DNA from: an uncultured Erysipelotrichaceae bacterium
Lineage (GTDB): Bacteria; Bacillota_I; Bacilli_A; Erysipelotrichales; Erysipelotrichaceae
Direction of reading: 5' to 3'
Assembly (NCBI GenBank): GCA_947569705.1
Contig: CANOSP010000002.1
Location: 62,001-126,000, forward strand
Length of the DNA stretch: 64,000 bases
Under the pieces are notes generated by a model, which was not told the origin of the DNA, did not search any database, and worked only from the letters and a program-made list of their open reading frames with translations. Numbering within the stretch: position 1 is the first letter of the stretch; every line of letters starts with the position of its first letter. Shown here piece by piece: positions 26,854 to 36,596 of the stretch. Position numbers and translations under genes: made by a program.

Positions 26854-27429
26854 ATGAAAATGAAAATTAAAGAAATCATCGTGGTAGAGGGTAAGCATGA
26901 TACGCAAAAGCTTCAATCCTGTCTTGATTGTGATACTTTAGAGACATCGGGCTGCCGTTTAACGAAGAATCATATCGAATTGATTCGGCAGCTGCAGCGA
27001 AAGCGCGGTGTGATTATCTTTACCGATCCCGATGTTCCGGGTGAAAAAATCCGCAGTGCAATTAATTCACAGGTTTCCGGCTGTAAAAATGCCTTTATTG
27101 AAAAGCGCAAGGCAAGAACGTCGAAGAAAGTCGGTGTTGAACATGCTTTGCCTCAGGATATACAAGAAGCATTGGCACATTTGATGACCTATGAACCAAC
27201 GCATAAGGAATCAATTTCCCTGCAGGAGTTCCATGCACTTGGCTTAAACGGGCAAACAAACAGCTCGCATTTGCGGGAAATGTTGGGAAATACCCTGTTT
27301 ATAGGAAGATGCAATGCTAAGACTTTATGGAAACGAATGAATATGTTAGGATTGACTAAAGAAGATGTTCAGCGGTTAATAGAACAAATCGCAGTGAATG
27401 AAACACAAGACAAAGGAAGTGTAAGATGA
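26854..27429 (+). CDS. rnmV: Ribonuclease M5
   Basis: RNase M5 is a TOPRIM nuclease that matures the 5S rRNA precursor. The 191-residue protein has the TOPRIM glutamate motif IIVVEGKHDTQKL at the N-terminus and the DxD motif FTDPDVPGEKIR, then the M5-specific GVEHALPQDI. ATG 26854 is chosen from a GAGG 8 bases upstream. The stop overlaps the rsmA start (ATGA), the usual rnmV-rsmA coupling. Confidence 0.93.
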   Translation: MKMKIKEIIVVEGKHDTQKLQSCLDCDTLETSGCRLTKNHIELIRQLQRKRGVIIFTDPDVPGEKIRSAINSQVSGCKNAFIEKRKARTSKKVGVEHALPQDIQEALAHLMTYEPTHKESISLQEFHALGLNGQTNSSHLREMLGNTLFIGRCNAKTLWKRMNMLGLTKEDVQRLIEQIAVNETQDKGSVR

Positions 27430-28280
27430 TACAGAAAATAGCGACTCCGTCAGGAACCAAAGCTGTTTTAGAGAAATACGATCTCTATGCCAAAAAGAAT
27501 TACGGACAGAATTTCTTAATTGAATGCGGTATTGTTGAAAAAATTGCGCGTCATGCCGTAATCAGTAATCATTGTGCCGTGATTGAAATCGGACCGGGCA
27601 TCGGTGCTTTAACGCAGTATTTATGTGAATATGCACAAAAAGTCATTGCCTTTGAAATTGATCAGCGCTTAGAGCCGGTTTTAAACGATAATCTTCGTGA
27701 TTATGATAATTTCACTTTAGTAATGGAAGATTTCCTGAATGTCGATCTGAAGAAATATGTAAATCCGCTGTATGAAGCCGGATTAGACGTTGTAGTGGCC
27801 GCAAACCTGCCTTACTATATCACAACACCTATTCTGTTTCGTTTGTTTGAATACGGCGATGATATAAAGGCAATTACAGTTATGATGCAAAAAGAGGTTG
27901 CCGATCGCTTCAGTGCCGAAACAAATGCGAAGGATTATAATGCGTTAAGTGTAATTACGCAATATCGCTGTGAGGTACAAAAAGTATGTAAGGTTCCTGC
28001 CAATGTATTTCAGCCGAAACCAAAGGTTGACAGTGCGGTATTACAGTTTCGTTTTCGCACCGATCCACCGCTGATTGATGAAGCTGCGTTTTTTGAATTA
28101 GTAAAGGAATGCTTCCGTCAAAGACGCAAAACTATACTGAATAACTACGGAGAATATCTGGGAAATAAAGAAAAAGCCGGGGAAATACTGAATAAAGCAG
28201 GGATTTCACCGACAGCACGTGCGCAAAGTCTCGAACTTTCAGACTTTGTTCGTCTCTATGAGGTACAATATGAAAAATAA
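27426..28280 (+). CDS. rsmA: 16S rRNA dimethyladenosine methyltransferase
   Basis: RsmA (KsgA) dimethylates two adjacent adenines near the 16S rRNA 3' end, a late step of small-subunit assembly. The 284-residue protein has KKNYGQNFL at its N-terminus, the SAM motif IEIGPGIGALTQYL, and the catalytic NLPYYITTPIL block. It overlaps rnmV by 4 bp and ispE by 11 bp. Confidence 0.96.
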   Translation: MIQKIATPSGTKAVLEKYDLYAKKNYGQNFLIECGIVEKIARHAVISNHCAVIEIGPGIGALTQYLCEYAQKVIAFEIDQRLEPVLNDNLRDYDNFTLVMEDFLNVDLKKYVNPLYEAGLDVVVAANLPYYITTPILFRLFEYGDDIKAITVMMQKEVADRFSAETNAKDYNALSVITQYRCEVQKVCKVPANVFQPKPKVDSAVLQFRFRTDPPLIDEAAFFELVKECFRQRRKTILNNYGEYLGNKEKAGEILNKAGISPTARAQSLELSDFVRLYEVQYEK

Positions 28281-29157
28281 ACTACAAACAGAAACACAAA
28301 AGGAATGTGTGGTAGAACAAGCACACGCCAAAATCAATCTATGTTTAGATGCGGTATCCAAGCGAGCAGACGGGTATCATGAACTGCGCTCTTTGGTCAT
28401 TCCGCTTGCTTTGCACGATCGCATCGTCATTGAAAAAGCCGATACAATGTCCTATACATGCAATGAACCGGCACTGTCCTTTCATGATGGCAATACGATA
28501 GTCAAAGCCGTGCGGCTGATGAAGGAAGCATTTCAGATCAAGGACAATTATCATATCAGTGTAACCAAGCAGATTCCTATGGAAGCGGGACTCGGCGGAG
28601 GAAGCAGTGATGCCGCAGCGGTAATGCGCGGAATTGCGAAACTCAGCGGACATTACATAAAGGCCAGAGTATTAGAAGAACTCGGTGTAAGCATCGGAGC
28701 CGATGTTCCTTGTCTTATTCAAAACCGCTGTGTGTATGTTTCCGGTATCGGAGAAGGCTTAACTTTTTTAACAAACCGTTTTGCATTTCCGGTTTTATTA
28801 GTAAAGCCAAAAGCAGGCGCTTCCACAAAGCTTGTGTATGAGAATTTAAATCTCGATACCTGCCCGCATCCAAATGTCCCAAAATGCCGCAGTGAATGGG
28901 AAAACGGCAATTTTAGAGGGGTATTGGCAAATTGCGGCAATTCACTGGAAGGAAGCACGTTTCAGCTTGTACCGGAAGTCGCTGCTTTAAAACATGAGCT
29001 TTTATCTTCCGGTTTTGAATTCGTTGCCATGTCCGGAAGCGGTACGACCGTATTTGCGATCGGCGGCATGAATGTGACAAAAATGCGTGGAATTGCGGAA
29101 CGATTGAAAACTCGTTATCCGTTCGTCGAATTAACATCAAGCTATATTCCGAATTAA
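28270..29157 (+). CDS. ispE: 4-diphosphocytidyl-2-C-methyl-D-erythritol kinase
   Basis: IspE phosphorylates CDP-methylerythritol in the non-mevalonate isoprenoid pathway. The 295-residue GHMP-family kinase has HAKINLCLDAVSKRADGYHEL near the start, the ATP loop PMEAGLGGGSSDAAAV and a C-terminal MSGSGTTVFAI. ATG 28270 has GAGG 6 bases upstream inside rsmA. Its place after rsmA is the conserved Bacillota order (veg and similar genes absent). Confidence 0.94.
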   Translation: MKNKLQTETQKECVVEQAHAKINLCLDAVSKRADGYHELRSLVIPLALHDRIVIEKADTMSYTCNEPALSFHDGNTIVKAVRLMKEAFQIKDNYHISVTKQIPMEAGLGGGSSDAAAVMRGIAKLSGHYIKARVLEELGVSIGADVPCLIQNRCVYVSGIGEGLTFLTNRFAFPVLLVKPKAGASTKLVYENLNLDTCPHPNVPKCRSEWENGNFRGVLANCGNSLEGSTFQLVPEVAALKHELLSSGFEFVAMSGSGTTVFAIGGMNVTKMRGIAERLKTRYPFVELTSSYIPN

Positions 29158-29170
29158 AATTTATACCAAC

Positions 29171-29200
29171 AGTGATGTATTTAACTGCATCACTTTTTTT
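29171..29200 (+). terminator. intrinsic terminator after ispE
   Basis: AGTGATG / CATCACT stem with a 10-base loop and a T7 run. Confidence 0.85.
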
Positions 29201-29235
29201 ATCTTTTTTATATCGTAAAGCAGTAAGAAAATCTA

Positions 29236-29268
29236 AGAAAAAACAGTGAATTCATGAGAATCCACTGT
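29236..29268 (-). terminator. intrinsic terminator of the LCP gene
   Basis: Read on the minus strand: ACAGTGGATTC / GAATTCACTGT, with some unpaired bases, then T6. It lies just beyond the LCP stop codon. Confidence 0.8.
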
Positions 29269-29274
29269 CATTTA

Positions 29275-30759
29275 CTATTTGGCATTCATAACCTCATTGA
29301 TTTTGGCAACCGCCGCATCCACAGTATCAATATGCGGAATCATCATATAAGAATTAAAGCCGTTTGCCGGTGAGATCAACATCTCGCCGTAGCCGTTGAC
29401 CGACTGTTGGATAATATCCCAGCCGCTCATTTCATTCAGCTGCATATGAATCAATGATGAAATTTCATCAGAACTCATATTCGTCTGGAAGCTGCCGCCG
29501 ATCGCATTCATAATACTTGTATAATTCGTAATGATTGCCGGTGAAATTGCTTTATTGATCATACCGGTCAATACACGCATTTGATTTCTTCCGCGCTCAC
29601 GATCTCCGTCCGAGAAAGCATAACGCTCACGAGCAAATTCCAAGGCTTGACTGCCGGTAATATATAAATTGGAATCAATCGGGAAATAGGTGCCGTTATT
29701 ACCGCTGAAACTGTTTGGATTATCTACGGTAATGCCGCCGAGTGCATCCACAATATCAATCAAGGAAGTAAAATTCACACGTGCGTAGTAGTTAATATCA
29801 ATTTCAAAATATTGTTCAACACTGCTTACGGTACAATCAACTCCGAAGATACCGGTATGAGTCAATTTATCCTTCGCACCGCCCTGACATGTCTGTGAAA
29901 TATAGTAATCACGCGGAATGCTCGTTAAGACGATTACATGCGTATTAGGATTCACCGTCGCTATCATATTCACATCGGATCTTGATTTTGTCGTTACCGG
30001 ACCATACGTATCAATACCGGAAATATATACATTAAACGGTGTATTGGTTACATCGACATCCTTACTGATGTCTTCAACTTCCTTTGTGATTTCATGGGTA
30101 TAAATCACTTTTGTCTCTTCATCGAATTTCGGATAATTATTTTCCAATAAACCGCGATACGCTTCATTTAAAATCATCGCATCGATCTCACCGCTGTATA
30201 AAGCCGCAGCCTCTTCATCATAGCTGTTATAGCTTTGATAGCTGAACGTATCACCGATTTCTTCGCTGATTGCCTGTTTCGCTTCTAACACATTATCTTT
30301 ATCCGTTGCTTCATTGGCGCCCAGCTTTTTATCCGCTAATTGCTCGATTTTTTCAATATCACTGTCTTTTTTTACGATGACCGACATCGCATCGGTTTCC
30401 GTATTACTGCCGGTAATTTTACCGATGACATTGCCTGCCTTATTCAAATACATATTCCCCATGATTAACAGAATCGATACAATGACAATCAGTATTTTAC
30501 CTAAAATCTGATTGACTTTATTTACTCGTTTACCGTACTGAAGCCACCACAGCATTAATCCGAGCAACACCAGTACAACGACTCCGCCCGCTATATATTT
30601 CATCGGAATGATCTTTACAATAAACAGCTGTGCCACTAATGCGATCATTAACAGGAACAGCACGCTGATAAAGTAAAAACGCAGATCTTTATACCACGGC
30701 AATGCCGCATTCTTCCTGTTTTTTATCTGTTTTGAATTTTTTTTATACTCTTTTTGCAT
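29275..30759 (-). CDS. LytR-CpsA-Psr family cell-wall polymer transferase
   Basis: LCP proteins attach teichoic acids or capsular polymers to peptidoglycan outside the membrane. The 494-residue protein has three or four N-terminal membrane segments. An extracellular domain resembling a solute-binding fold follows (AMSVIVKKDSDIEKI...EIDAMILNEAYRG). The LCP catalytic domain comes next, with SRSDVNMIATVNP, TSIPRDYYI and FARERYAFSDGDRERGRNQ carrying the conserved Arg and Asp residues. ATG 30759 is chosen from AGAGGTG 8 bases upstream. It appears to be monocistronic. Confidence 0.92.
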   Translation of the reverse strand: MQKEYKKNSKQIKNRKNAALPWYKDLRFYFISVLFLLMIALVAQLFIVKIIPMKYIAGGVVVLVLLGLMLWWLQYGKRVNKVNQILGKILIVIVSILLIMGNMYLNKAGNVIGKITGSNTETDAMSVIVKKDSDIEKIEQLADKKLGANEATDKDNVLEAKQAISEEIGDTFSYQSYNSYDEEAAALYSGEIDAMILNEAYRGLLENNYPKFDEETKVIYTHEITKEVEDISKDVDVTNTPFNVYISGIDTYGPVTTKSRSDVNMIATVNPNTHVIVLTSIPRDYYISQTCQGGAKDKLTHTGIFGVDCTVSSVEQYFEIDINYYARVNFTSLIDIVDALGGITVDNPNSFSGNNGTYFPIDSNLYITGSQALEFARERYAFSDGDRERGRNQMRVLTGMINKAISPAIITNYTSIMNAIGGSFQTNMSSDEISSLIHMQLNEMSGWDIIQQSVNGYGEMLISPANGFNSYMMIPHIDTVDAAVAKINEVMNAK

Positions 30760-30888
30760 ATGCAAAACACCTCTTTCGATAAAAACGTAGTTATTATACA
30801 CCAAATTTTATTGAAATTCTATATTTCACATAAAATGACACAATTCATATTCGTAAAATTTATCAATCAATAATCATTAATTATGAAA

Positions 30889-30912
30889 AAGAAAATGCCA
30901 AGCAGCATCTTC
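30889..30912 (-). terminator. intrinsic terminator of purD-fhs
   Basis: On the minus strand GAAGATGC, a 6-base loop and GCATTTTC (one G-U pair) are followed by TTTTT. Confidence 0.7.
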
Positions 30913-30951
30913 TTTCTATTATATTCATTCAAACAATTTTCATTAAGCTTT

Positions 30952-32622
30952 TTAAAATAATCCCTTAATATGACCAGCTTCATCAATATCCATATTCAAA
31001 GCAGCCGGTTGTTTCGGCAATCCCGGCATTGTCAGCACATTACCGGTCAAAGCGACGATAAAGCCTGCGCCTAAGGAAGGACGAAGCTCTCTTACGGTGA
31101 TGGTGAAATCTTTCGGAGCGCCGTATAATTTATCTTGATCGCTTAAAGAGGTCGGAGTCTTTGCCATGCAGATCGGCATATGATCCCAGCCCTGCTTCTC
31201 ATAAAGGGCAATTTGGGCTTCTGCCTCATCAGTGAATGTCACACCGCTTGCGCCGTAACAAGTTTGTGCGATCTTTGTGATTTTATCTTTGATGGAGTCA
31301 TTGACATCATATATCGGAGCGTAGGTATTCGGCTGTTCGCAAAGTTTCGCAACTTTTTCAGCTAAATCAAGCGCCCCCTTGCCGCCTTTTGCCCAAACCT
31401 GTGACAAGGACATTTCATGATGATTTTCGCGGCACCAGTTTTGAAGTGCATCCACCTCAGCCTGTGTATCGGTAGCGAATTCATTGATCGCTACTATATA
31501 AGGAAGTCCGAATGCTTCGATTGTTTCAATATGCTTGGTAAGGTTAGCACATCCGGCAAGCATCGCTTCGACATTTTCGTTTTTCAAATCCTCAAAGGCA
31601 ACACCGCCGTGCTGCTTCAAGGCGCGAATTGTAGCGACGATGACTACGGCATTCGGTTTTAAATTACCGAAGCGGCATTTAATATCCAAGAATTTCTCCG
31701 CACCTAAATCGGCACCGAAGCCTGCTTCCGTTACGACATAATCAGCCAGCTTTAAGCATGTTTTGGTGGCCATGACGGAGTTACAGCCATGAGCGATGTT
31801 CGCAAACGGACCGCCGTGTACAATGACCGGATTGTGTTCCAGTGTCTGTACGAGGTTCGGTTTGATCGCATCTTTCATCACCATTGCCAAAGCACCTTCA
31901 ATTTGCAGGTCTTTAACATAGAGCGGTTCTTGTTTCGTATTATATCCGATTAACATTTTCCCTAAGCGCTTCTTTAGATCCATTAAGGAATCCGCAAGGC
32001 AAAGTACTGCCATTACTTCGGAAGCAACGGTGATATTAAAGCCGTCTTGACGCTCGGTACCGTTTGCCTTAGCCCCTTGTCCGATCGTAATATTACGTAA
32101 ATTGCGATCATTCATATCCAGACAGCGTTTCCATGTAATATTGTCAATATCAATATCCAAAGCATTTCCCTGATGAATATGATTATCGATACAAGCTGAA
32201 ATTAAATTGTTCGCTGTAGTAATCGCGTGCATATCACCGGTAAAATGCAGGTTTAAATCTTCCATCGGTACAACCTGTGCATAACCGCCGCCGGCAGCGC
32301 CGCCTTTCAGACCGAAAACCGGACCGAGTGATGGTTCACGTAAGGCAATCATCGCTTTCTTGCCGATCTGATTCAAGCTGTCGCCTAAACCGACGGTTGT
32401 CGTTGATTTTCCTTCACCGGCTTTGGTCGGATTGATCGCTGTTACTAAAATCAGCTTTCCGTCTTCCTTATCGGCGCGCTTTTTCAATACATCTAACGAC
32501 AGTTTTGCTTTATAGTTTCCGTAATATTCTAATTCCGATGCTTCAATTCCGACTTTTTCAGCTACCTGAGAAATCGGACGCATTACGCATTCCTGTGCAA
32601 TTTCTAAATCTGTTTTTGCCAT
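30952..32622 (-). CDS. fhs: Formate--tetrahydrofolate ligase
   Basis: Fhs makes 10-formyl-tetrahydrofolate from formate, THF and ATP, supplying PurN and PurH. The 556-residue protein has family length and the P-loop [39 protein letters not shown] is the conserved folate-binding region. It lies 12 bp downstream of purD in one transcription unit, behind a GTAGGAGGAAG ribosome site. Confidence 0.97.
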   Translation of the reverse strand: MAKTDLEIAQECVMRPISQVAEKVGIEASELEYYGNYKAKLSLDVLKKRADKEDGKLILVTAINPTKAGEGKSTTTVGLGDSLNQIGKKAMIALREPSLGPVFGLKGGAAGGGYAQVVPMEDLNLHFTGDMHAITTANNLISACIDNHIHQGNALDIDIDNITWKRCLDMNDRNLRNITIGQGAKANGTERQDGFNITVASEVMAVLCLADSLMDLKKRLGKMLIGYNTKQEPLYVKDLQIEGALAMVMKDAIKPNLVQTLEHNPVIVHGGPFANIAHGCNSVMATKTCLKLADYVVTEAGFGADLGAEKFLDIKCRFGNLKPNAVVIVATIRALKQHGGVAFEDLKNENVEAMLAGCANLTKHIETIEAFGLPYIVAINEFATDTQAEVDALQNWCRENHHEMSLSQVWAKGGKGALDLAEKVAKLCEQPNTYAPIYDVNDSIKDKITKIAQTCYGASGVTFTDEAEAQIALYEKQGWDHMPICMAKTPTSLSDQDKLYGAPKDFTITVRELRPSLGAGFIVALTGNVLTMPGLPKQPAALNMDIDEAGHIKGLF

Positions 32623-32634
32623 TTACGCTTCCTC

Positions 32635-33867
32635 CTACATATCCTTTTTTCCGATGTCATGACGATAGAACAGGGCATCGCATTGAATTTTTGCGACATC
32701 CTGATATGCTTTTTCATATGCTTCTTCAAGCGTTTTTGCTTTCGCACTGACAAGCAGCACGCGTCCGCCGTCGGTTACGATATTTCCGTCTTTGAGGGCG
32801 GTTCCCATATGGAAGATGAGTCCGTCACACTGATCCAAATGATTGATCACTGCGCCTTTGGTGGAGGATGCAGGATAGCCGTCTGATGCCATTACGACGC
32901 CGAGTGTTACCTCATTGTCCCAAACCAATTCGCTTTTTTGATGATTCATGATCTTTTCAATCACTTCCACAAAATCACTTTGCAGGCGCGGCAATATGAC
33001 TTCTGCTTCAGGGTCACCCAAACGAGCGTTGAATTCAATCGTTTTGACGCCTTCTTTTGTCAACATTAATCCGCCGTATAAAAAGCCGGTAAAGGAATGT
33101 CCTTCCGCTGCCATCGCTTTTGCCATCGGCTCCATGATCTTAGACATCGCTTCTTCAATGATTTCATCGGTAATTTTACGCACCGGAGAATATACGCCCA
33201 TACCGCCGGTGTTCGGTCCTTTATCTCCGTCATATGCACACTTATGATCTTGAGCAATCTGCATCGGCAGTACCAGCTCGCCGCAGACAAAGCAGATCAA
33301 AGAGAACTCAAAGCCGACTAAGCATTCTTCAATTACCACGCGGTTATCCGGCGCTGAAAAGGCTGCCTGTAATGCCTGTGTCGCTTCCTCAATCGTAGCG
33401 GCAACGCAAACACCCTTGCCTGCTTTTAAGCCGTCTTCCTTAATAACGATCGGCGCGCCTTGCGCTTCTACATACGCAAGCGCATCCTCATAACGATCAA
33501 AGGTTTGATATGCCGCAGTTGGAATGCCGTATTTTACCATGATCTGTTTCGCGAAATCCTTACTGGATTCAATCTGTGCCGCATCTTTTGTCGGTCCGAA
33601 GATTTTTAAACCTTCTTTCTGAAAGACATCGACGATTCCCAGTGCGAGTGACGCTTCCGGTCCGACAATCGTTAAATCGATCGCATGTTCTTTGGCGAAG
33701 GCTGCCAGCTCATCCACCTTATTATCCGCAATCGGTACACATTCTGCCAATGCTGCGATTCCCGGATTTCCCGGTGCCGCATAAATTTTTGATACAAGTT
33801 TACTGCGGCTTACCGCATGCACGATCGCATGTTCACGTCCGCCTTTGCCAATCACAAGAACCTTCAT
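32635..33867 (-). CDS. purD: Phosphoribosylamine--glycine ligase
   Basis: PurD makes GAR from phosphoribosylamine, glycine and ATP, the step between PurF and PurN. The 410-residue ATP-grasp protein starts MKVLVIGKGGREHAIVHAV and has VIKEDGLKAGKGV and NARLGDPEAEVI. It is detached from the other pur genes (8.5 kb away, opposite strand) and paired with fhs. Its own promoter and a leader hairpin are visible upstream. Confidence 0.96.
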   Translation of the reverse strand: MKVLVIGKGGREHAIVHAVSRSKLVSKIYAAPGNPGIAALAECVPIADNKVDELAAFAKEHAIDLTIVGPEASLALGIVDVFQKEGLKIFGPTKDAAQIESSKDFAKQIMVKYGIPTAAYQTFDRYEDALAYVEAQGAPIVIKEDGLKAGKGVCVAATIEEATQALQAAFSAPDNRVVIEECLVGFEFSLICFVCGELVLPMQIAQDHKCAYDGDKGPNTGGMGVYSPVRKITDEIIEEAMSKIMEPMAKAMAAEGHSFTGFLYGGLMLTKEGVKTIEFNARLGDPEAEVILPRLQSDFVEVIEKIMNHQKSELVWDNEVTLGVVMASDGYPASSTKGAVINHLDQCDGLIFHMGTALKDGNIVTDGGRVLLVSAKAKTLEEAYEKAYQDVAKIQCDALFYRHDIGKKDM

Positions 33868-33895
33868 AGTTTTCCTCCTGTTTTATTACCGCACC

Positions 33896-33927
33896 GCTGT
33901 TTTTTTGTTTATGTTACCTGAAACAGC
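33896..33927 (-). promoter_or_regulatory. leader hairpin upstream of purD
   Basis: GCTGTTT (33896-33902) and AAACAGC (33921-33927) form a 7-bp stem with an 18-base loop, flanked by GCACCGC direct repeats. There is no T tract, so it is not a terminator by itself. It lies between the promoter and the purD ribosome site. Confidence 0.4.
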
Positions 33928-33960
33928 ACCGCAGTTCCTTACGTTTCTTTTATCAGTATT

Positions 33961-33989
33961 ATTTTACTTTATTTTTGCCCTCTTTACAA
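33961..33989 (-). promoter_or_regulatory. promoter of purD-fhs
   Basis: Read on the minus strand: TTGTAA, 17 bases, TAAAAT (-10 at 33966-33961). The transcript leader is about 90 bases. Confidence 0.55.
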
Positions 33990-34035
33990 TAAGCAGGCTG
34001 TGCAATTTTACCCGTAATCGTAAACTTACAGCGAT

Positions 34036-34069
34036 AAAAAAAGATCACCTTATGCAAGGCAATCTCTTT
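34036..34069 (-). terminator. intrinsic terminator of darA
   Basis: On the minus strand AGATTGCCTT, loop GCAT, AAGGTGATCT (two G-U pairs), then T7. Confidence 0.8.
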
Positions 34070-34095
34070 CATTTCGTATGATCAATCAAATTTAA

Positions 34096-34419
34096 TTATA
34101 ATTTCACAAATTTTTCTACATCCAATACAAAGATGGTCGCTCCGCCTACCTGTACTTCAACCGGGAAAGATGCATATCTTCCGATGTCATAAGATGCAGT
34201 ACTCGGTACAACCTCAGTACGTCTGCGGCTGTATTCACCGATGACTTCAATCGCTTTTTCTACCTTATCATCATCGGTACCGACGATTAATGTGGTGTTT
34301 CCGGCACGTAAGAAACCGCCGGTTGTCGCTAAGCGTGTTACCTGAAAGTTTTCCTTTGTTAATGCGCTTGAAACGGCAGGACTGTCATCGTTAGACATAA
34401 TCGCTAAAATTAACTTCAT
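34096..34419 (-). CDS. darA: Cyclic di-AMP receptor DarA/PstA (PII-like)
   Basis: The 107-residue protein is a PII-like trimer family member that binds c-di-AMP. It begins MKLILAIMSNDDS and has TRLATTGGFLRAGNTTLIVG and the C-terminal GGATIFVLDVEKF, all family hallmarks. ATG 34419 is chosen from AAAGGAG 8 bases upstream. It is usually next to tmk and holB in Bacillota; here it stands alone with its own terminator. Its downstream role is not settled in the family. Confidence 0.93.
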   Translation of the reverse strand: MKLILAIMSNDDSPAVSSALTKENFQVTRLATTGGFLRAGNTTLIVGTDDDKVEKAIEVIGEYSRRRTEVVPSTASYDIGRYASFPVEVQVGGATIFVLDVEKFVKL

Positions 34420-34566
34420 AGTAAACACTCCTTTCTGTAAGATCCCTGTTCCTATTCTATCACGTTTTACTTTTTATCGCAATCAAAAACGATCGACGCT
34501 GTGAGAATCAAAGTATCTGAATGAAATCTGATTACGGAACCGATTTCATATAATAAATCAACTGTT

Positions 34567-35103
34567 TTACAGTTCATAAAGTGCAACTTCACAGTTTTTC
34601 AACATATACTTGCGCATATCATGATCATTCACAATCCCATGCGCATATGTATAAAACGGCAAAGATACACCGCCGTGTGCGACAACCAAAATCGTTTGAT
34701 CCGGATAGCGTTGACGACACTCCTCAATAAATGCATATACCCGCGCAAAGAATGCCGAGGTTTTTTCACAGCTGATAAACTGATCCTCTTTTGCTTGATT
34801 CCAAAAGCCGCAGAAATCAAATTTTCCGATCGGTGTTCCTTCATAGTCGCCGAAACCGCGCTCTGCCAATCGCTCATCGCATTGAATCGGCAGCTGATGC
34901 GGCTGATTGATAATCTCAGCGGTTTCCACCGCTCGCTTTAACGGTGAAGAAAATATTTGATCGATTGCTTGATCTTTTAATAAATCAGCGATTTTTTGTG
35001 CTTGTAAACGCCCTGTATCATTTAATTCAATATCGATTTTCCCTTGAATTCGTTCATTAAGATTCCAGTCTGTCTGCCCGTGTCTTGTAATATAAAGCTT
35101 CAT
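34567..35103 (-). CDS. Histidine phosphatase family protein (phosphoglycerate mutase-like)
   Basis: The 178-residue protein has the catalytic phosphohistidine motif YITRHGQTDWN at the N-terminus, SSPLKRAVETAE, ERGFGDYEG and VVAHGGV with the second His. It belongs to the cofactor-dependent PGM-like phosphatases (GpmB/CobC/PhoE type), whose substrates vary and cannot be told from sequence. It is apparently a single-gene unit. Confidence 0.88.
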   Translation of the reverse strand: MKLYITRHGQTDWNLNERIQGKIDIELNDTGRLQAQKIADLLKDQAIDQIFSSPLKRAVETAEIINQPHQLPIQCDERLAERGFGDYEGTPIGKFDFCGFWNQAKEDQFISCEKTSAFFARVYAFIEECRQRYPDQTILVVAHGGVSLPFYTYAHGIVNDHDMRKYMLKNCEVALYEL

Positions 35104-35174
35104 AAGAATCTCCTTTCAATACATGTATTGTAAACAAATTCATTTATGAAGTCAATTTTTCCCAAGCGCGAGTA

Positions 35175-36596
35175 TTATCTGATAAATACATCATCTTCCG
35201 CATAATTTTGTTCTTTTATATAATCTTTAAATTCCTTAATCAATTTTGCGTCTTCCGGATAGAAATACAGATAACGATATGCATGTTTACCGTTTTTTAA
35301 TTCATAGTCAATGATCAATTCACCGAGAACTTGTTCTCCGTTATGCTTAACGTTATTTGTCACCGATTCATGATGCGATTTCACCATCATTTCTATCAGC
35401 TTAGGATCCTTTTGAAAAACATACATGATAATCGAGGACATCTCGCTTTCTTCTGAATCCGTATAGTCATGATATTCACTGCGTACCGCTAGTATTTCAT
35501 CTGTTTCATAAAATTCATGAATACGCCCAAAGCCGTTTGTATCGATCAATACCTTGTGGATTCACAATAAGGAGATGCCGTAGATTGCCAAAACAGCGAT
35601 CATTTTCGTTTTGATGACCAGCTTGCGCTCTGCCAGTGCATTCATTAAGAAAAACAGTACGAAGGTAAAGCAGAGATAAGCGATGTCGGTGATATTATAG
35701 GCTAATAAAGAGCCGGTAATCAGGGAAATAAATAAGGGAAATATAAATTTAGAGGTTGTTTGTTGTTCACTGTCTTCCCCTTTGCGTTTTACGTAAGTTT
35801 TACATGCCCAATCACTAAAGCCGATAAGAAGTAAGAGATAATAGATAAGCATCCACGCGTTAAGCGTTGATTCTTGTAACCAAAGGGTGAGGAAATTTCC
35901 ACCGCTTTGTGATATATGAAAAAAGGCATTCAAAGAGGCGCTGATCCATTGAAATCCTGCCATTACCGGCTGTGCGCCTTCAAAATAGGATAATGAGAAG
36001 AATTCATAGGCACTGCCGCCGTTGTTAACCAATTCAGTGACCGCATTTCTCAACAATCCGTTTACTGCGCTGACAATTAACAGCTGAGAAATCAAAACGG
36101 CAGCGGCCGCAAAGCAGGCATCCCACAGTGAATTACATTTCATCACGAAAAAGGTCACAAGTGCATATAAGCTCAAGGCGAACAGCACTAAGCCTGTCAT
36201 CATAAGCAGATAGTAAGGAATGTACGCATAGGAAGCTTGTTCCCACAACACATTGATGAAAAAGATGACGTTTGGTACACATACCAATGTGGCACCAATT
36301 CCATAGTTCAGCCAATACACTGTTGTTTTTTTCATCGGTAACGGATAAAACAAATCAACAGAGTGTTTATTAAATAAATAGCGGAATTGATATAAAGGAA
36401 TTAACAGCGCCATAAGCAAATTCAGCGCAGAAACGATATAAGCGGAAAGTGCCAAAGGCATTGAAGAGGATTGAGGATCATACGGAAACATCAGCTGCGG
36501 CGCTATAATTAAGGTTGCCGCAATCATTAAATATGTCACAAGTATGCGCTGATTGTGCTTGTGATACCATTTAACGTATGCTTTTTCATATGCCAT
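35175..36596 (-). pseudogene. ABC transporter permease interrupted by an in-frame TGA
   Basis: The first 344 codons (36596-35565) encode a multi-span membrane protein related to the permease at 37860-39347. TGA at 35564-35562 interrupts the last membrane segment (AIYGISLL, stop, IHKVLIDTNGFGR), and the same frame then stays open to 35175 for another 129 codons. The extra part corresponds to the extracellular C-terminal domain of the paralogue. TGA is a normal stop elsewhere in the window, for example at the end of purF. A recent nonsense change or low-level read-through are the options. It overlaps the ATPase gene upstream by 11 bp. Confidence 0.75.

Noticed and set aside
35562-35564. TGA read as tryptophan throughout the genome
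   Set aside because: Several intact genes in the window, including purF and rnmV, end at TGA at family-typical positions.
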